A stretch of 64,000 nt of DNA from Panulirus ornatus (GCF_036320965.1 NC_092265.1:5870001-5934000), one strand, 5' to 3'. Shown: positions 21,651-33,250, counted from the stretch's first letter. The notes: a model not told the origin generated them from the sequence alone. Program-made: numbers and translations.

Positions 21651-22299
21651 CGGAAAGCAAAAATGGGTATGTTTGAAGGAATAGTGGTTCCAACAATGTT
21701 GTATGGTTGCGAGGCGTGGACTATGGATAGAGTAGTGCGCAGGAGGATGGATGTGCTGGAAATGAGATGTTTGAGGACAATGTGTGGTGTGAGGTGGTTT
21801 GATCGAGTAAGTAACGTAAGGGTAAGAGAGATGTGTGGAAATAAAAAGAGCGTGGTTGAGAGAGCAGAAGAGGGTGTTTTGAAATGGTTTGGTCACATGG
21901 AGAGAATGAGTGAGGAAAGATTGACCAAGAGGATATATGTGTCGGAGGTGGAGGGAACGAGGAGAAGAGGGAGACCAAATTGGAGGTGGAAAGATGGAGT
22001 GAAAAAGATTTTGTGTGATCGGGACCTGAACATGCAGGAGGGTGAAAGGAGGGCAAGGAATAGAGTGAATTGGAGCGATGTGGTATACCGGGGTCAACGT
22101 GCTGTCAGTGGATTGAATCAAGGCATGTGAAGCGTCTGGGGTAAACCAAGGAAAGCTGTGTAGGTATGTATATTTGCGTGTGTGTGGACGTATGTATATA
22201 CATGTGTATGGGGTGGGTTGGGCCATTTCTTTCGTCTGTCTCCTTGCGCTACCTCGCAAACGCGGGAGACAGCGACAAAGTATAATAAAAAATAAAAAA

Positions 22300-22302
<3 letters not shown>
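21648..22302 (+). mobile_element. RTE copy, short-3'UTR type, copy 3
   Basis: Open RT C-terminal frame of 161 residues (21645-22130), counterpart of 7133-7788. Confidence 0.88.

Positions 22303-22341
<39 letters not shown>
22303..22341. repeat. (AT)n spacer, copy 3
   Basis: One dinucleotide longer than the copy 1 spacer; separates tail-to-tail RTE arms. Confidence 0.9.
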
Positions 22342-22344
<3 letters not shown>

Positions 22345-24401
22345 TATCTTATTTATTATACTTTGTCGCTGTCTCCCGCGTTTGCGAGGTAGCGCAAGGA
22401 AACAGACGAAAGAAATGGCCCAACCCCCCCCATACACATGTATATACATACGTCCACACACGCAAATATACACACCTACACAGCTTTCCATGGTTTACCC
22501 CAGACGCTTCACATGCCTTGATTCAATCCACTGACAGCACGTCAGCCCCGGTATACCACATCGCTCCAATTCACTCTATTCCTTGCCCTTCTTTCACCCT
22601 CCTGCATGTTCAGGCCCCGATCACACAAAATCTTTTTCACTCCATCTTTCCACCTCCAATTTGGTCTTCCTCTTCTCCTCGTTCCCTCCACCTCCGACAC
22701 ATATATCCTCTTGGTCAATCTTTCCTCACTCATTCTCTCCATGTGCCCAAACCACTTCAAAACACCCTCTTCTGCTCTCTCAACCACGCTCTTTTTATTT
22801 CCACACATCTCTCTTACCCTTACGTTACTCACTCGATCAAACCACCTCACACCACACACTGTCCTCAAACATCTCATTTCCAGCACATCCATCCTCTTGC
22901 GCACTACTCTATCCATAGCCCACGCCTCGCAACCATACAACATTGTTGGAACCACTATTCCTTCAAACATACCCATTTTTGCTTTCCGAGATAATGTTCT
23001 CGACTTCCACACATTCTTCAAGGCCCCCAGAATTTTCGCCCCCTCCCCCACCCTATGATCCACTTCCGCTTCCATGGTTCCATCCGCTGCCAGATCCACT
23101 CCCAGATATCTAAAACACTTCACTTCCTCCAGTTTTTCTCCATTCAAACTCACCTCCCAATTGACTTGACCCTCAACCCTACTGTACCTAATAACCTTGC
23201 TCTTATTCACATTTACTCTTAACTTTCTTCTTCCACACACTTTACCAAACTCAGTCACCAGCTTCTGCAGTTTCTCACATGAATCAGCCACCAGTGCTGT
23301 ATCATCAGCGAACAACAACTGACTCACTTCCCAAGCTCTCTCATCCCCAACAGAATTCATACTTGCCCCTCTTTCCAAAACTCTTGCATTTACCTCCCTA
23401 ACAACCCCATCCATAAACAAATTAAACAACCATGGAGACATCACACACCCCTGCCGCAAACCTACATTCACTGAGAACCAATCACTTTCCTCTCTTCCTA
23501 CACGTACACATGCCTTACATCCTCGATAAAAACTTTTCACTGCTTCTAACAACTTTCCTCCCACACCATATATTCTTAATACCTTCCACAGAGCATCTCT
23601 ATCAACTCTATCATATGCCTTCTCCAGATCCATAAATGCTACATACAAATCCATTTGCTTTTCTAAGTATTTCTCACATACATTCTTCAAAGCAAACACC
23701 TGATCCACACATCCTCTACCACTTCTGAAACCACACTGCTCTTCCCCAATCTGATGCTCTGTACATGCCTTCACCCTCTCAATCAATACCCTCCCATATA
23801 ATTTACCAGGAATACTCAACAAACTTATACCTCTGTAATTTGAGCACTCACTCTTATCCCCTTTGCCTTTGTACAATGGCACTATGCACGCATTCCGCCA
23901 ATCCTCAGGCACCTCACCATGAGTCATACATACATTAAATAACCTTACCAACCAGTCAACAATACAGTCACCCCCTTTTTTAATAAATTCCACTGCAATA
24001 CCATCCAAACCTGCTGCCTTGCCGGCTTTCATCTTCCGCAAAGCTTTCACTACCTCTTCTCTGTTTACCAAATCATTTTCCCTAACCCTCTCACTTTGCA
24101 CCAAAACACCCTATATCTGCCACTCTATCATCAAACACATTCAACAAACCTTCAAAATACTCACTCCATCTCCTTCTCACATCACCACTACTTGTTATCA
24201 CCTCCCCATTTGCGCCCTTCACTGAAGTTCCCATTTGCTCCCTTGTCTTTACCTCCTTCCAGAACATCTTTTTATTCTCCCTAAAATTTAATGATACTCT
24301 CTCACCCCAACTCTCATTTGCCCTTTTTTTCACCTCTTGCACCTTTCTCTTGACCTCCTGTCTCTTTCTTTTATACATCTCCCACAATTTTTTTTTGCAG
24401 G

Positions 24402-24402
<1 letters not shown>
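22342..24402 (-). mobile_element. Young RTE copy, nearly intact RT, copy 3
   Basis: Counterpart of 7827-9886 with the same 5' truncation, the same small deletion before the RT frame and the same early stop, so these defects predate the duplication. Confidence 0.9.
22542..24104 (-). CDS. RTE reverse transcriptase, copy 3
   Basis: A 520-codon reverse transcriptase with the same motifs as 8025-9587, including the catalytic FADD at residues 265-268. One amino-acid difference (Lys for Arg in DRVVRKRMDV) separates the two. It has the same missing endonuclease and upstream frameshift, so it is not autonomous. Confidence 0.92.
   Translation of the reverse strand: MVQSERVRENDLVNREEVVKALRKMKAGKAAGLDGIAVEFIKKGGDCIVDWLVRLFNVCMTHGEVPEDWRNACIVPLYKGKGDKSECSNYRGISLLSIPGKLYGRVLIERVKACTEHQIGEEQCGFRSGRGCVDQVFALKNVCEKYLEKQMDLYVAFMDLEKAYDRVDRDALWKVLRIYGVGGKLLEAVKSFYRGCKACVRVGREESDWFSVNVGLRQGCVMSPWLFNLFMDGVVREVNARVLERGASMNSVGDERAWEVSQLLFADDTALVADSCEKLQKLVTEFGKVCGRRKLRVNVNKSKVIRYSRVEGQVNWEVSLNGEKLEEVKCFRYLGVDLAADGTMEAEVDHRVGEGAKILGALKNVWKSRTLSRKAKMGMFEGIVVPTMLYGCEAWAMDRVVRKRMDVLEMRCLRTVCGVRWFDRVSNVRVREMCGNKKSVVERAEEGVLKWFGHMERMSEERLTKRIYVSEVEGTRRRGRPNWRWKDGVKKILCDRGLNMQEGERRARNRVNWSDVVYRG

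Positions 24403-24473
<71 letters not shown>
24403..24473. repeat. (AT)n microsatellite, copy 3
   Basis: Pure AT tract followed by poly(T). Confidence 0.95.
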
Positions 24474-24487
<14 letters not shown>

Positions 24488-24802
24488 CTTTTTTATACTT
24501 TGTTGCTGTCTCCCGCGTTTGCGAGGTAGCGCAAGGAAACAGACGAAAGAAATGGCCCCCCCCCATACACACGTATATACATACGTCCACACACGCAAAT
24601 ATACATACCTACACAGCTTTCCATGGTTTACCCCAGACGCTTCACATGCCTTGATTCAATCCACTGACAGCACGTCAACCCCGGTATACCACATCGCTCC
24701 AATTCACTCTATTCCTTGCCCTCCTTTCACCCTCCTGCATGTTCAGGCCCCGATCACACAAAATCTTTTTCACTCCATCTTTCCACCTCCAATTTGGTCT
24801 CC
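24474..24802 (-). mobile_element. RTE 3' end, short-3'UTR type, copy 3
   Basis: Counterpart of 9958-10285. Confidence 0.85.
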
Positions 24803-24871
24803 CTTTGGTCGCCTTCTACGACACACAAGAAATATGTGGGAAGTATTCTTTCTCCCCTATCCCCAAGGATA
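24803..24871 (-). mobile_element. SINE 5' fragment at the last unit junction
   Basis: The same fragment and junction as 10286-10354, here leading into the RTE copy that keeps its natural 3' end. Confidence 0.8.
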
Positions 24872-26206
24872 GGTTGTTTAATTTGTTTATGGATGGGGTT
24901 GTTAGGGAGGTGAATGCAAGAGTTTTGGAAATAGGGGCAAGTATGAAGTCTGTTGTGGATGAGAGCTTGGAAAGTGAGTCAGTTGTTGTTAGCTGATGAT
25001 ACAGCACTAGTGGCTGATTCAAGTGAGAAACTGCAGAAGCTGGTGACTGAGTTTGGTAAAGTGTGTGAAAGAAGAAAGTTAAGAGTAAATGTGAATAAGA
25101 GCAAGGTTATTAGGTACAGTAGGGTCGAGGGTCAAGTCAATTGGGAGGTAAGTTTGAATGGAGAAAAACTGGAGGAAGTAGAGTGTTTTAGATATCTGGG
25201 AGTGGATCTGGCAGCAGATGGAACCATGGAAGCGGAAGTGAATCATAGGGTGGGGGAGGGGGTGAAAATCCTGGGAGCCTTAAAGAATATGTGGAAGTCG
25301 AGAACACTATCTCGGAGAGTAAAAATGGGTATGTTTGAAGGAATAGTGTTTCCAACAATGTTGTATGGTTGCGAGGCGTGGGCTATGGATAGAGTTGTGC
25401 GCAGGAGGGTGGATGTGCTGGAAATGAGGTGTTTGAGGACAATATGTGGTGTGAGGTGGTTTGATCGAGTAAGTAATGTAAGGGTAAGAGAGATGAGTGG
25501 AAATAAAAAGAGCGTGGTTGAGAGAGCAGAAGAGGGTGTTTTGAAATGGTTTGGGCACATGGAGAGAATGAGTGAGGAAAGATTGACAGAGAGGATATAT
25601 GTGTCGAAAGGTTGAGGGAACGAGGAGAAGTGGGAGACCAAATTGGAGGAGGAAAGATGAAGTGAAAAAGATTTTGAGTGATCGGGGCCTGAACATGCAG
25701 GAGGGTGAAAGGCGGTCAAGGAATAGAGTGAATTGGATCGATGTGGTATACCGGGGTCGACGTGCTGTCAATGGATTGAATCAGGGCATGTGAAGCGTCT
25801 GGGGTAAACCAGGGAAAGTTCTGTGGGGCCTGGATGTAGAAAGGGAGCTGTGGTTTCGGGCATTATTGCATGACAGCTAGAGACTGAGTGTGAATGAACG
25901 GGGCCTTTGTTGTCTTTTCCTAGCGCTACCTCGCACACATGAGGGGGGAGGGGGATGTTATTCCATGTGTAGCGAGGTGGCGATGGGAAAGAATAAAGGC
26001 AGATAGTGTGAATTGTGTGCATGTGTATATATGTGTGTGTCTGTGTGTGTATATATATATGTGTACATTGAGATGTATGGGTATGTATATTTGCGTGTGT
26101 GGACGTGTATGTATATACATGTGTATGGGGGTCGGTTGGGCCATTTCTTTCGTCTGTTTCCTTGCGCTACCTCGCAGACACGGGAGACAGCGACAAAGCA
26201 AAATCA
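24872..26206 (+). mobile_element. RTE copy, long-3'UTR type (right parental repeat R2)
   Basis: A plus-strand RT from LFNLFMDGVVREVNARVLE through LLADDTALVADS (FADD altered to LADD) and a 220-residue frame (24953-25615) to the normal 3' end, including the stop after GLNQGM and the full long 3'UTR. It runs straight through the point where the copies at 4079, 11169 and 18598 switch orientation, so it is the unrearranged right-hand repeat. Confidence 0.87.
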
Positions 26207-26228
26207 TATAATAATAATAATAATAATA
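26207..26228. repeat. (AAT)n microsatellite
   Basis: ATAATAATAATAATAATAAT directly after the RTE 3' end. Confidence 0.85.
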
Positions 26229-26412
26229 TATGTCTGTGTATGTTTAAGTGTGTATGAGTCAATATGTTGATATGCATATGTATGTGTATGTGCGTGTATG
26301 GGCGTTTATGTACATACATGTGTATATGAGTGGATGGGCCATTCTTCGTCTTGTTTCCTGGTGCTACCTCACTGATGCAGGAAACAGCAATTAAGTATAA
26401 TAAAAAAAAAAA
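26229..26412 (+). mobile_element. Older RTE 3' tail
   Basis: A diverged 3'UTR end: GTGTATGGGCGTTTATGTAC, GGATGGGCCATTCTTCG, GTGCTACCTCACTGATGCAG, then A-rich repeats. Confidence 0.75.
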
Positions 26413-28484
26413 TGAGAATGAAATATATACATAAAGGCAGGATGCAAGAACTGTGAAAAAAGTTGGCAGGTAGCCAACCACCAGGGAGGTATACTACTAG
26501 GACTACCCATTTGGGATTTGGGTAGTAACAGCAGTGTTGTGAGCCAGGACTTTACTGGTTGTCAAATCTTACTCCCCTGTCCCAGGTAGCTGTCTTTTCC
26601 TTCTGCCTTACCCACATGTAGACTACTGGCATTCTGTTTACAAAACATACAATCTTTCCTTGTCACACAAAGCACTTGACAACGCTTAACTCGAACAACT
26701 CAATCTTTGTCACCCATTACGGAGAACTTCACTGAATCCAATTCCTCAACTGTTTTCAAAAGACCTCACCAGACAGCAATTAGAACCTCCCTAGTTTATT
26801 ACTGCACAGCACACATTCAACTGTTACTACTATTTCAATCTATCACATTTGCAACATTATACTTGCGCTTACATATCCAGCTTGAATCGACCATCTTTTT
26901 AAACCACCCATCTTTTATCAAAATTTCCACATGTTCCCGGCAAACGCAAATGTACTATCTAAAATGCCTGATCTAAAACCCATCACTTCAGTCCACTCAA
27001 AATCCACAACCCCTTAACTCTATCTCCAAAACATCAAAAATAGAAGTTTTGAAGGGGCAGATTCCACTGACCCATGAAAGATATCATCAATCTCCTGGGG
27101 TATAAATCATACACTGAGGTATATTTTGGGTCCACCCTCTGACCACGTAATGATCCCCACTCAGTGATAGTGTCGTCATCCCCATGTCACAGGCTTAGAA
27201 AGTCTTTCATAATTCAAATGTTACATTTCTCTCTAAAGGGAGTTTGTCCTGTAAGCCATCCAATTATATCAATGTGGTAGACAGAGATAACAGAAAAATT
27301 CTATTAGAAAGGCCAAGTAGAGCAAGATTATTACCTCAAGTCACCTTAGCACATTAGGGTCTTTTCGTCCTTATGGTGGCAATTCCTTAGCTACAGTACA
27401 CCAAGCCTTTAAACATAGAAGGCATCACTAAAGGGCAAATTATAGAAAAAAAAAAAAAGGATCTCACCAATAAACTTCAAGAGGTGACTCAGAAATACCA
27501 TCACTGGAGACCATCTTCCTTAACTTATGATCTCTGTTACATGGACAATACGGCTTCATAAAAATGACTTTCTTGGTACAAGGCAGAATTGTTTTAAAAC
27601 TGCACTAAACAATGTTCTCATCAGAATTTTTAATCAGTTTGATTCATCTCATTTTTGTTGCTTACAGGGAGCAGCTTTATGGTCTACACATTGCACTGTA
27701 ACTTGCTACTCTTCCCTTAGCACCAACTGATATCAAGAAGGGAGTTTCATGATGGAACACTAATGCACTAAAATGACAGAGAAAAACTTCTTTGACTGAG
27801 CAAAAATTTGGTCATAAGGAACTCCTGTAAAATTACTAGCCCTCAGAATCCATAAAAGGGCTAGAAACAAACTCTAAAACAAAGGCTTCCAAACTTAAAT
27901 ATAACCAACTCCTCACGGAATAACAGAGATTCAAGTCTAACTGATATGGTTTGGGGAAAAAAGTCACCCACTCTGGGCACTAAGTTATTAAATCCTACAA
28001 TCCAACTAATTGGGAAAAAGGTCTCCATGGGAAATAACAGGGAAAGACATACAACTAGATAACAGTTCATCATCAGGACAAAGTGTAATCATCCCACATC
28101 AAATCTCAAAAAAACATTGGCAAACAAACATAGCATTGGCCTTATGACAAGGGGGGCATCAAAAGATTCAGCTGCAATGAAGGGGCCCTTTACATGTCTC
28201 TCTTCCAATATGAAAGCCTCTGTTCCTATAATCATACTGTTATAGAATCAATTTACTCAATATTTTTAAACCCACACTTTCTTCATGCTGACATACAAGG
28301 ACTTTTGTTGCTTCTAACAAAAGTTCAGATTTTGAGACCTGTGGAATGGCAGCCCATTCATCCCAGGCAATCATCTGAACCAACAAGGATGTAGAAAGCA
28401 GTGTCCAATTCACATGAACTTGGCAAACCTTTTTTCTGCAAGATACCAAAAAAGTAATGTGAAGATCCTGAAAGAGAGAAACTA
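26413..28484. other. GIT intron sequence without recognised features
   Basis: No exon with splice sites, RNA gene or known repeat is recognised. The short frames here are AT-rich and unlike known proteins. Confidence 0.5.
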
Positions 28485-29190
28485 ACCAATGAACAGCATT
28501 GCCATCCCCTTTCTCGAAAAACTCAACTACAATCCCATCCACTCCCATTGCTTTTTCCAACTTCATCCTATGCAAGAGTTCCTCTTTTTTTATCAGACTA
28601 TTAGGCATGCCTCTCACTCTGCAAATCACCATGTCCCAAACACAACTAATCTGCCATCCTATCATCTACAAGATTCAACAGAGCTTCAAAATAATCACTG
28701 CATCTCTCTTCCATCTCTACTTTTCTTATTTCCACATCTCCATCTGCTCCTCTCACTGATGCTCCCGTTTGTTCCCTTCTTGTCCTCACACTTTTCACCT
28801 CCAAGAACATTTTCTATTTCTCCCTTAAGTTCATCAATAATCTCTCATATGTGCTCTCTTTCACCTCCTGTGCCTTCCTCTTGACCTCCTGCTCCTTTGT
28901 GCAGGTCCCACTCACATTCCTTTCCTGCAGATACCATCTATCCATCTCTCTCCTCTCCTTCATTGACAATCGAACTTCCTCATACCACGGCTCGCTATCC
29001 TTTCTCATATGTTCACATTCCACTTTCATGCCTCAAACTTCATTTGCAATTGAAAGCACTGCTTCCCTACATACCTACTCACCTTGTCTTCTTCACTCTC
29101 ACCTTATGCCACTTTTCACTTTTGTTATCTACACACAGGCCTCTTTTCAAGCTCAATTACATCTACTGCTTCCTTCACTCCCATGAAGGT
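28485..29190 (-). mobile_element. Ancient RTE relic (RT N-terminus and linker)
   Basis: The minus-strand frame (28665-28240) has KLEKAMGVDGIVVEFFEKGDG and VHWLVSLF, matching KAGKAAGLDGIAVEFIKKGGD and VDWLVRLF of the young family. The frame 29029-28814 has EPWYEEVRL and EQEVKRKAQEVKESTYE from the linker. It is highly mutated. Confidence 0.75.
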
Positions 29191-29514
29191 ATGTTAATAT
29201 GTATTCAGAAGAAATCACTAGCTCTGAGTACTATTTTGGTAGCAATGTTTACTGTAGCATGGTCAATTCATTTATCTTATTTTTGCCTACTATTGTGTGT
29301 TCAAGAAGCCAATGTCTGGAAAAAGGCCTGCTGGTGTTAGTGTTGGTAATGGTGGCATGTAGTCAAGGATAAGCAACAGTTTGGATGCGAAAATGCAGGT
29401 GTTTGGTCATAGATTGTAGTCATGTTATTCTGATCTAACCAAGTGCACTGGTGGCTACCTTTTCTTTGATTTTCATCTTTAAAAATGAGTCATTATCCTT
29501 GGTACACCGAGGAA

Positions 29515-30185
29515 TATGTGGAGAGAGAGAGAGACTGCCATCTTGGAGGGTGAAGAACGGCATGATAGAAGGTAAAGTAGTCCCAACAGTGTTATATGGA
29601 TGTGAGGCATGGGCTATAAATCAAAAGGTACAGAAGAGAGTGAATGTGTTGAAAATTGAATGAATGAAGACAATATGTGGTGTCAGGAGGGTTGATTGAG
29701 TTACACATGATAGGGTAAGAAAGTGGTGCAGCAATATGAAAAGTATGGTTATGAGAGCTGAAAAGGGGTGTGCTGGTTTGATTGGACATATGGAATGAAT
29801 GAATGAAGAGAAGTAGACAAAATGGATACATGAGTCAGAAGTGGAAGGGAGAAGGAAAAGAGGGAGACTGAACTAGAGATGGAAGGATGGAGTGGAGAAG
29901 GTTTTGAGTGCTCAGGACCTGAACATGCAGAACACTGCAAGGTATGCATGGGATAAAGTAATTTGGAGCAATGTGGTATCCAGGAGCAACATGCTGTTAA
30001 AAGGACAGAAGTAGGGGACATGAAAGGACTGGAGGAAACCAGAGAAAGGTCTGTAAAGCCTGACTGTGGATAAGTGGCTTTAGTTTTGGTGTCAAACATG
30101 ATACCTAGAGATATCTAGAGAATGGATGTGAAAATTTTTTTCTTCTGTTCCTGGGACTACCTCACTAACATGTAAATGGCAAAAT
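29515..30185 (+). mobile_element. Ancient RTE relic (RT C-terminus and 3' tail)
   Basis: Encodes VVPTVLYGCEAWAINQKVQK, then degraded RT C-terminus, 3'UTR-like sequence and the tail GGGACTACCTCACTAACATG. The facing copy at 28485-29190 is on the opposite strand. Confidence 0.75.
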
Positions 30186-30867
30186 GCTTGAAAAAAATTA
30201 TCTATAAATTGACTCAAAACATTTATTATGCATGCACAATCATCATTACAGAATCCTTATGAAGCCCTTATAGCTGAGCAACAGTTCTGTTGGTGTGCAT
30301 CTCCAAGTTATAATTGCCCTGTTTGGCATTTTTTTTGGTAAAGCTCTTTGACCAGGAACACATCCCCAATGCTAATAGAGGTCTGACTACGGTAAGAAGT
30401 AATCATTAGAAAGATGCCTTTAAAGATGATATGACCTTGTAGGAAGAAGCAAGGCAGATGATAAGTTAGTTAGGAAGATCTCTGGTACTGTCTCTCACCA
30501 GACAAATAAACTTACATCGAAGACAGAAATTCATAAGTACCAAAAATATTGTGTGGATACATTTGTTCATATTTACACAAGAAATATGCTGAAGATATGT
30601 CTGAATGAACTGAGAGAATTCATGAACTTGAATCACTCCATGAAAATGAAGTCAGAGTTTAACATACTGGATAGCTGGATAATGAGGAAAGGATCTTCTC
30701 ATACATTCTATCACACTTGGATTTTACTATATAACAAAAGCTTGAAGAATTATATTGTTACAAAAAATTTCCATCCTTGAGGTGCAATTTAAAATGATAA
30801 AACAGTAATGTAAAACATTCATCAAATTCTCTTTAGTTTTGATAAACTACCTCCTGTAGATACTTAC
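30186..30867. other. GIT intron, nothing recognised
   Basis: AT-rich sequence downstream of exon 9b in transcription order; no repeat or coding segment recognised. Confidence 0.45.
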
Positions 30868-31403
30868 ATGCTCATCCAATTGATGCTGTCGTCTCTGCTC
30901 TTCTAAAATCTGTTTTTGTTGTGCCAGCTTCTGCATTTGTTCCACATATGAGTAATCATCTTCTGAAGCCACAGAGTCGTACAAGGGTTCCCCGTCATCT
31001 GTCATTTCACCCTTGTTGTTGTTGTTGGCAGTTATGGTATTGTTGAAGGAAAGAGAGGGTGGGCCTGAAGGGGTGTCTGAGACAGCAGTGGTAATGAGAC
31101 CTGTACTAGCTGTGCTTGACAAAGAATCTGTGACAGCAGTTGCAGTTAGCCCTGTGCTAGAAGATGTGCCTGAGGAGTCTGTGACAGAAGTGATGAGACT
31201 TGCATTAGATGAAATGGAAGTTACAGAATTTAGCATTTGTCGTGTATGATGAGGGTCCTTGTTTACTAACACAGTGGATGAGTTAGCAATGGATGTCATT
31301 GATGTTGGGGGAGTTAATAACCTTGCATTCAAGCTCATGTTGTTGTTGTTGTGGAGGTTTACTTTGGGAGAGTTAGGCAGTGTCAACGTCACGTCACCGA
31401 AGT
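30868..31403 (-). CDS. GIT: GIT exon 9b: Ser/Thr-rich variable region before the coiled coil
   Basis: Encodes residues 377-555. A strong acceptor (TTTCTAG after a long pyrimidine tract) completes the exon 8 split codon as Asp, and donor GTAAGT leaves phase 0. The first two thirds are low-complexity Ser/Thr/Asn-rich sequence. The last third holds LYDSVASEDDYSYVEQM, matching the conserved YDSVASDE motif of GIT, followed by a Gln/Glu-rich helix that leads into the coiled-coil exon X. The low-complexity part looks longer than in vertebrate GIT. Confidence 0.9.
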
Positions 31404-31835
31404 CTAGAAAGAGAAGGAGAGAAAAGAAATTGGTTAATGCCATATTGTCTGTTTACAACATGCTGAAAAAATTTTAACTCTATATTCTGACTATAGACAA
31501 ATGAAGAATAACAAAACAAAGCAGGTCTCTAAATCCCCAAAACACCACCACCTGAAACATCACAGTGATTAAAGCAGAGTGAATTGAGAGAAAAAAGGTT
31601 AAATCTCCATTAGCATATGACAAGGCTTTACTAAAGATAAAAGTCTTTGTGAATCATGTTTTCATTTGAGGTGAGTCAAAGCCTATCAGCATATCCTAGA
31701 GCCAGATTAATCATACCATGCAGTAACTTTACTATAATATGGTGTTAATATAGCATCATACCAATTGATCAACAAGAGGTTAGTTGTTCAGGATTAGTTA
31801 CAAACTACAATTATATTTCATACTGTACATCATCT

Positions 31836-31841
31836 TTTATT
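31836..31841 (-). promoter_or_regulatory. Poly(A) signal AATAAA after alternative GIT exon
   Basis: On the minus strand AATAAA begins 28 bases after the TGA of the 33250-31869 exon. It supports reading that exon as terminal, with a very short 3'UTR. In an AT-rich intron such hexamers also occur by chance. Confidence 0.45.
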
Positions 31842-31868
31842 GCTCACTATTCAATTCACAATTTGGAA

Positions 31869-33250
31869 TCACTGTAGCTTGCAATCTTCTTTTGATGGTT
31901 TTCTTTTATATGTTATCATTTTATTTTCATCTATATTGGATATGTAACCTTTAGGGAGATTTTCAACATTTCCCCATATGGATGCATGCTGAATATTCGC
32001 TGCTACATTGCGTGCGCATGTTATGCATGGCTCAAGAATAGGGTTATTACAAGGCTCAGCAGGCCAGTTATCCAAAACGTTAGGAGGAGGAGACCTTGCC
32101 ATCCGACCAGGAAACGGATTCTTAAATGAAGCCTGGCGACTCAAAGTAGAAGTTTTCCGTGTCATTGGTTTAGGATGAGGAGTGGGAGGTTTTGGAGGTT
32201 TCCCTGAAGGGCTCTTTCTCTCATGTGATGTTCTTCTTTGTAACTGAGGATACTTCGACCCCTGTGATGAGGTTTCTGGGAATCTTCCAAACTTATGGTT
32301 ATCGACATTTAATGGAGAATTACCTAAACTCTGATTAAAGTGGTCAGGCTTCACATAACTTCTTGTTAATTGGTTTCTGCGGGGTAGTTCAGGAGTGCTT
32401 GGTTGGGAACGGGAAAATACTTTAGTAAGACTATGTCTGTGCTGGGCAGCGTACTTTAGAGGCATGGTAAGAGTCCGTACCAGTAAAGATCGTGCTCCCC
32501 CTGCTCCTGGTTTGGATACTGAAGGAGTAGGTGGGGGAAGAGCCAAAGAATTCCTCAGTTTTTCATGAATGTCATCTTCCTGGCTATGTCTAGGGCTAAG
32601 CAACTTTTCTTTTATTGATTTTGTAAGCTGGGCTGCAAACTGGCTGGTGGATGAATCATAAACTTCATCATAATCAGCAAACTGGTCACCTTCATCAGAT
32701 AAATCACTATTGCTACTAAAGCCACTCGAATATTTTCTTCCAAGGGGTTTTGCTAATTCAAATTTAGTAGTATCCTGCTTATTCTCATGCTGATTTGCTG
32801 AATAATTCCCATGATGAGAAACTGGAGGCCAATGACTTCTGAGTAACTCTCCAATACAACCCTCAGTCTGCTGATCATCATTATCACTTGTGTCAACATC
32901 AGCTTCCCCATCATCAACACCCCCCCCATCAATGGAGTCTTGTTCAAAAGTGCCACCAGTTACATCCTCAAGGGATCCAGTTACTTCATCATAAGAACGG
33001 TACAGTGGGTTATTCTGTGTTAGTAATGAAGCCCCATAGCCAACACAGTTATTAGATGAGACAGAGGAGTAAGAGTTACTAAAATGGAGCGGAGACAGAA
33101 CAGACACACCCGAGAGTAAAGTATCTGAGGAAACTGATAAAGCAGAAGGCAATGAAAGATCTTCATGACTGGGTGACAAGTGTGTAGGAGAGGGACAGGT
33201 GAGGAAGGGGTCCTGTGCCCTGTCAGCCTTCTGGACAGCTGTGGTTACTG
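31869..33250 (-). CDS. GIT: Candidate alternative terminal exon of GIT (about 460-residue tail)
   Basis: This open exon of 1382 bases has a pyrimidine-rich acceptor (ending CCCGCTAG) in the phase required after GIT exon 8, runs open for 460 codons and ends in TGA. A canonical AATAAA lies 28 bases past the stop. The tail is Ser/Pro-rich, with a Tyr/acidic patch (DYDEVYD), proline-rich PxxP stretches (KPPKPPTPHPKP) and basic segments, which are plausible SH3-binding or phosphorylation sites. I do not recognise it from known GIT isoforms. Spliced after exon 8 it gives an 836-residue protein that keeps GAP, ankyrin and Spa2 regions but lacks the coiled coil and C-terminal domain. It could instead belong to a nested gene; the phase match alone has a one-in-three chance. 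Confidence 0.6.

Larger units (their letters stand above)
17785..24871. repeat. Tandem unit copy 3 (about 7.1 kb)
   Basis: Nearly identical to copy 1, with offsets changing only by 2 bases at the poly(A) run and at (AT)n tracts. The intact RT frame at 22542-24104 differs from the one at 8025-9587 by a single amino acid (Arg to Lys near residue 405). After 24871 the right-hand RTE copy begins and continues to its natural 3' end. Confidence 0.92.

Noticed and set aside
3244..24871. Regularly spaced repeats as a possible CRISPR array or satellite
   Set aside because: The units are 7 kb, contain gene exons and transposons, and this is a eukaryotic genome.
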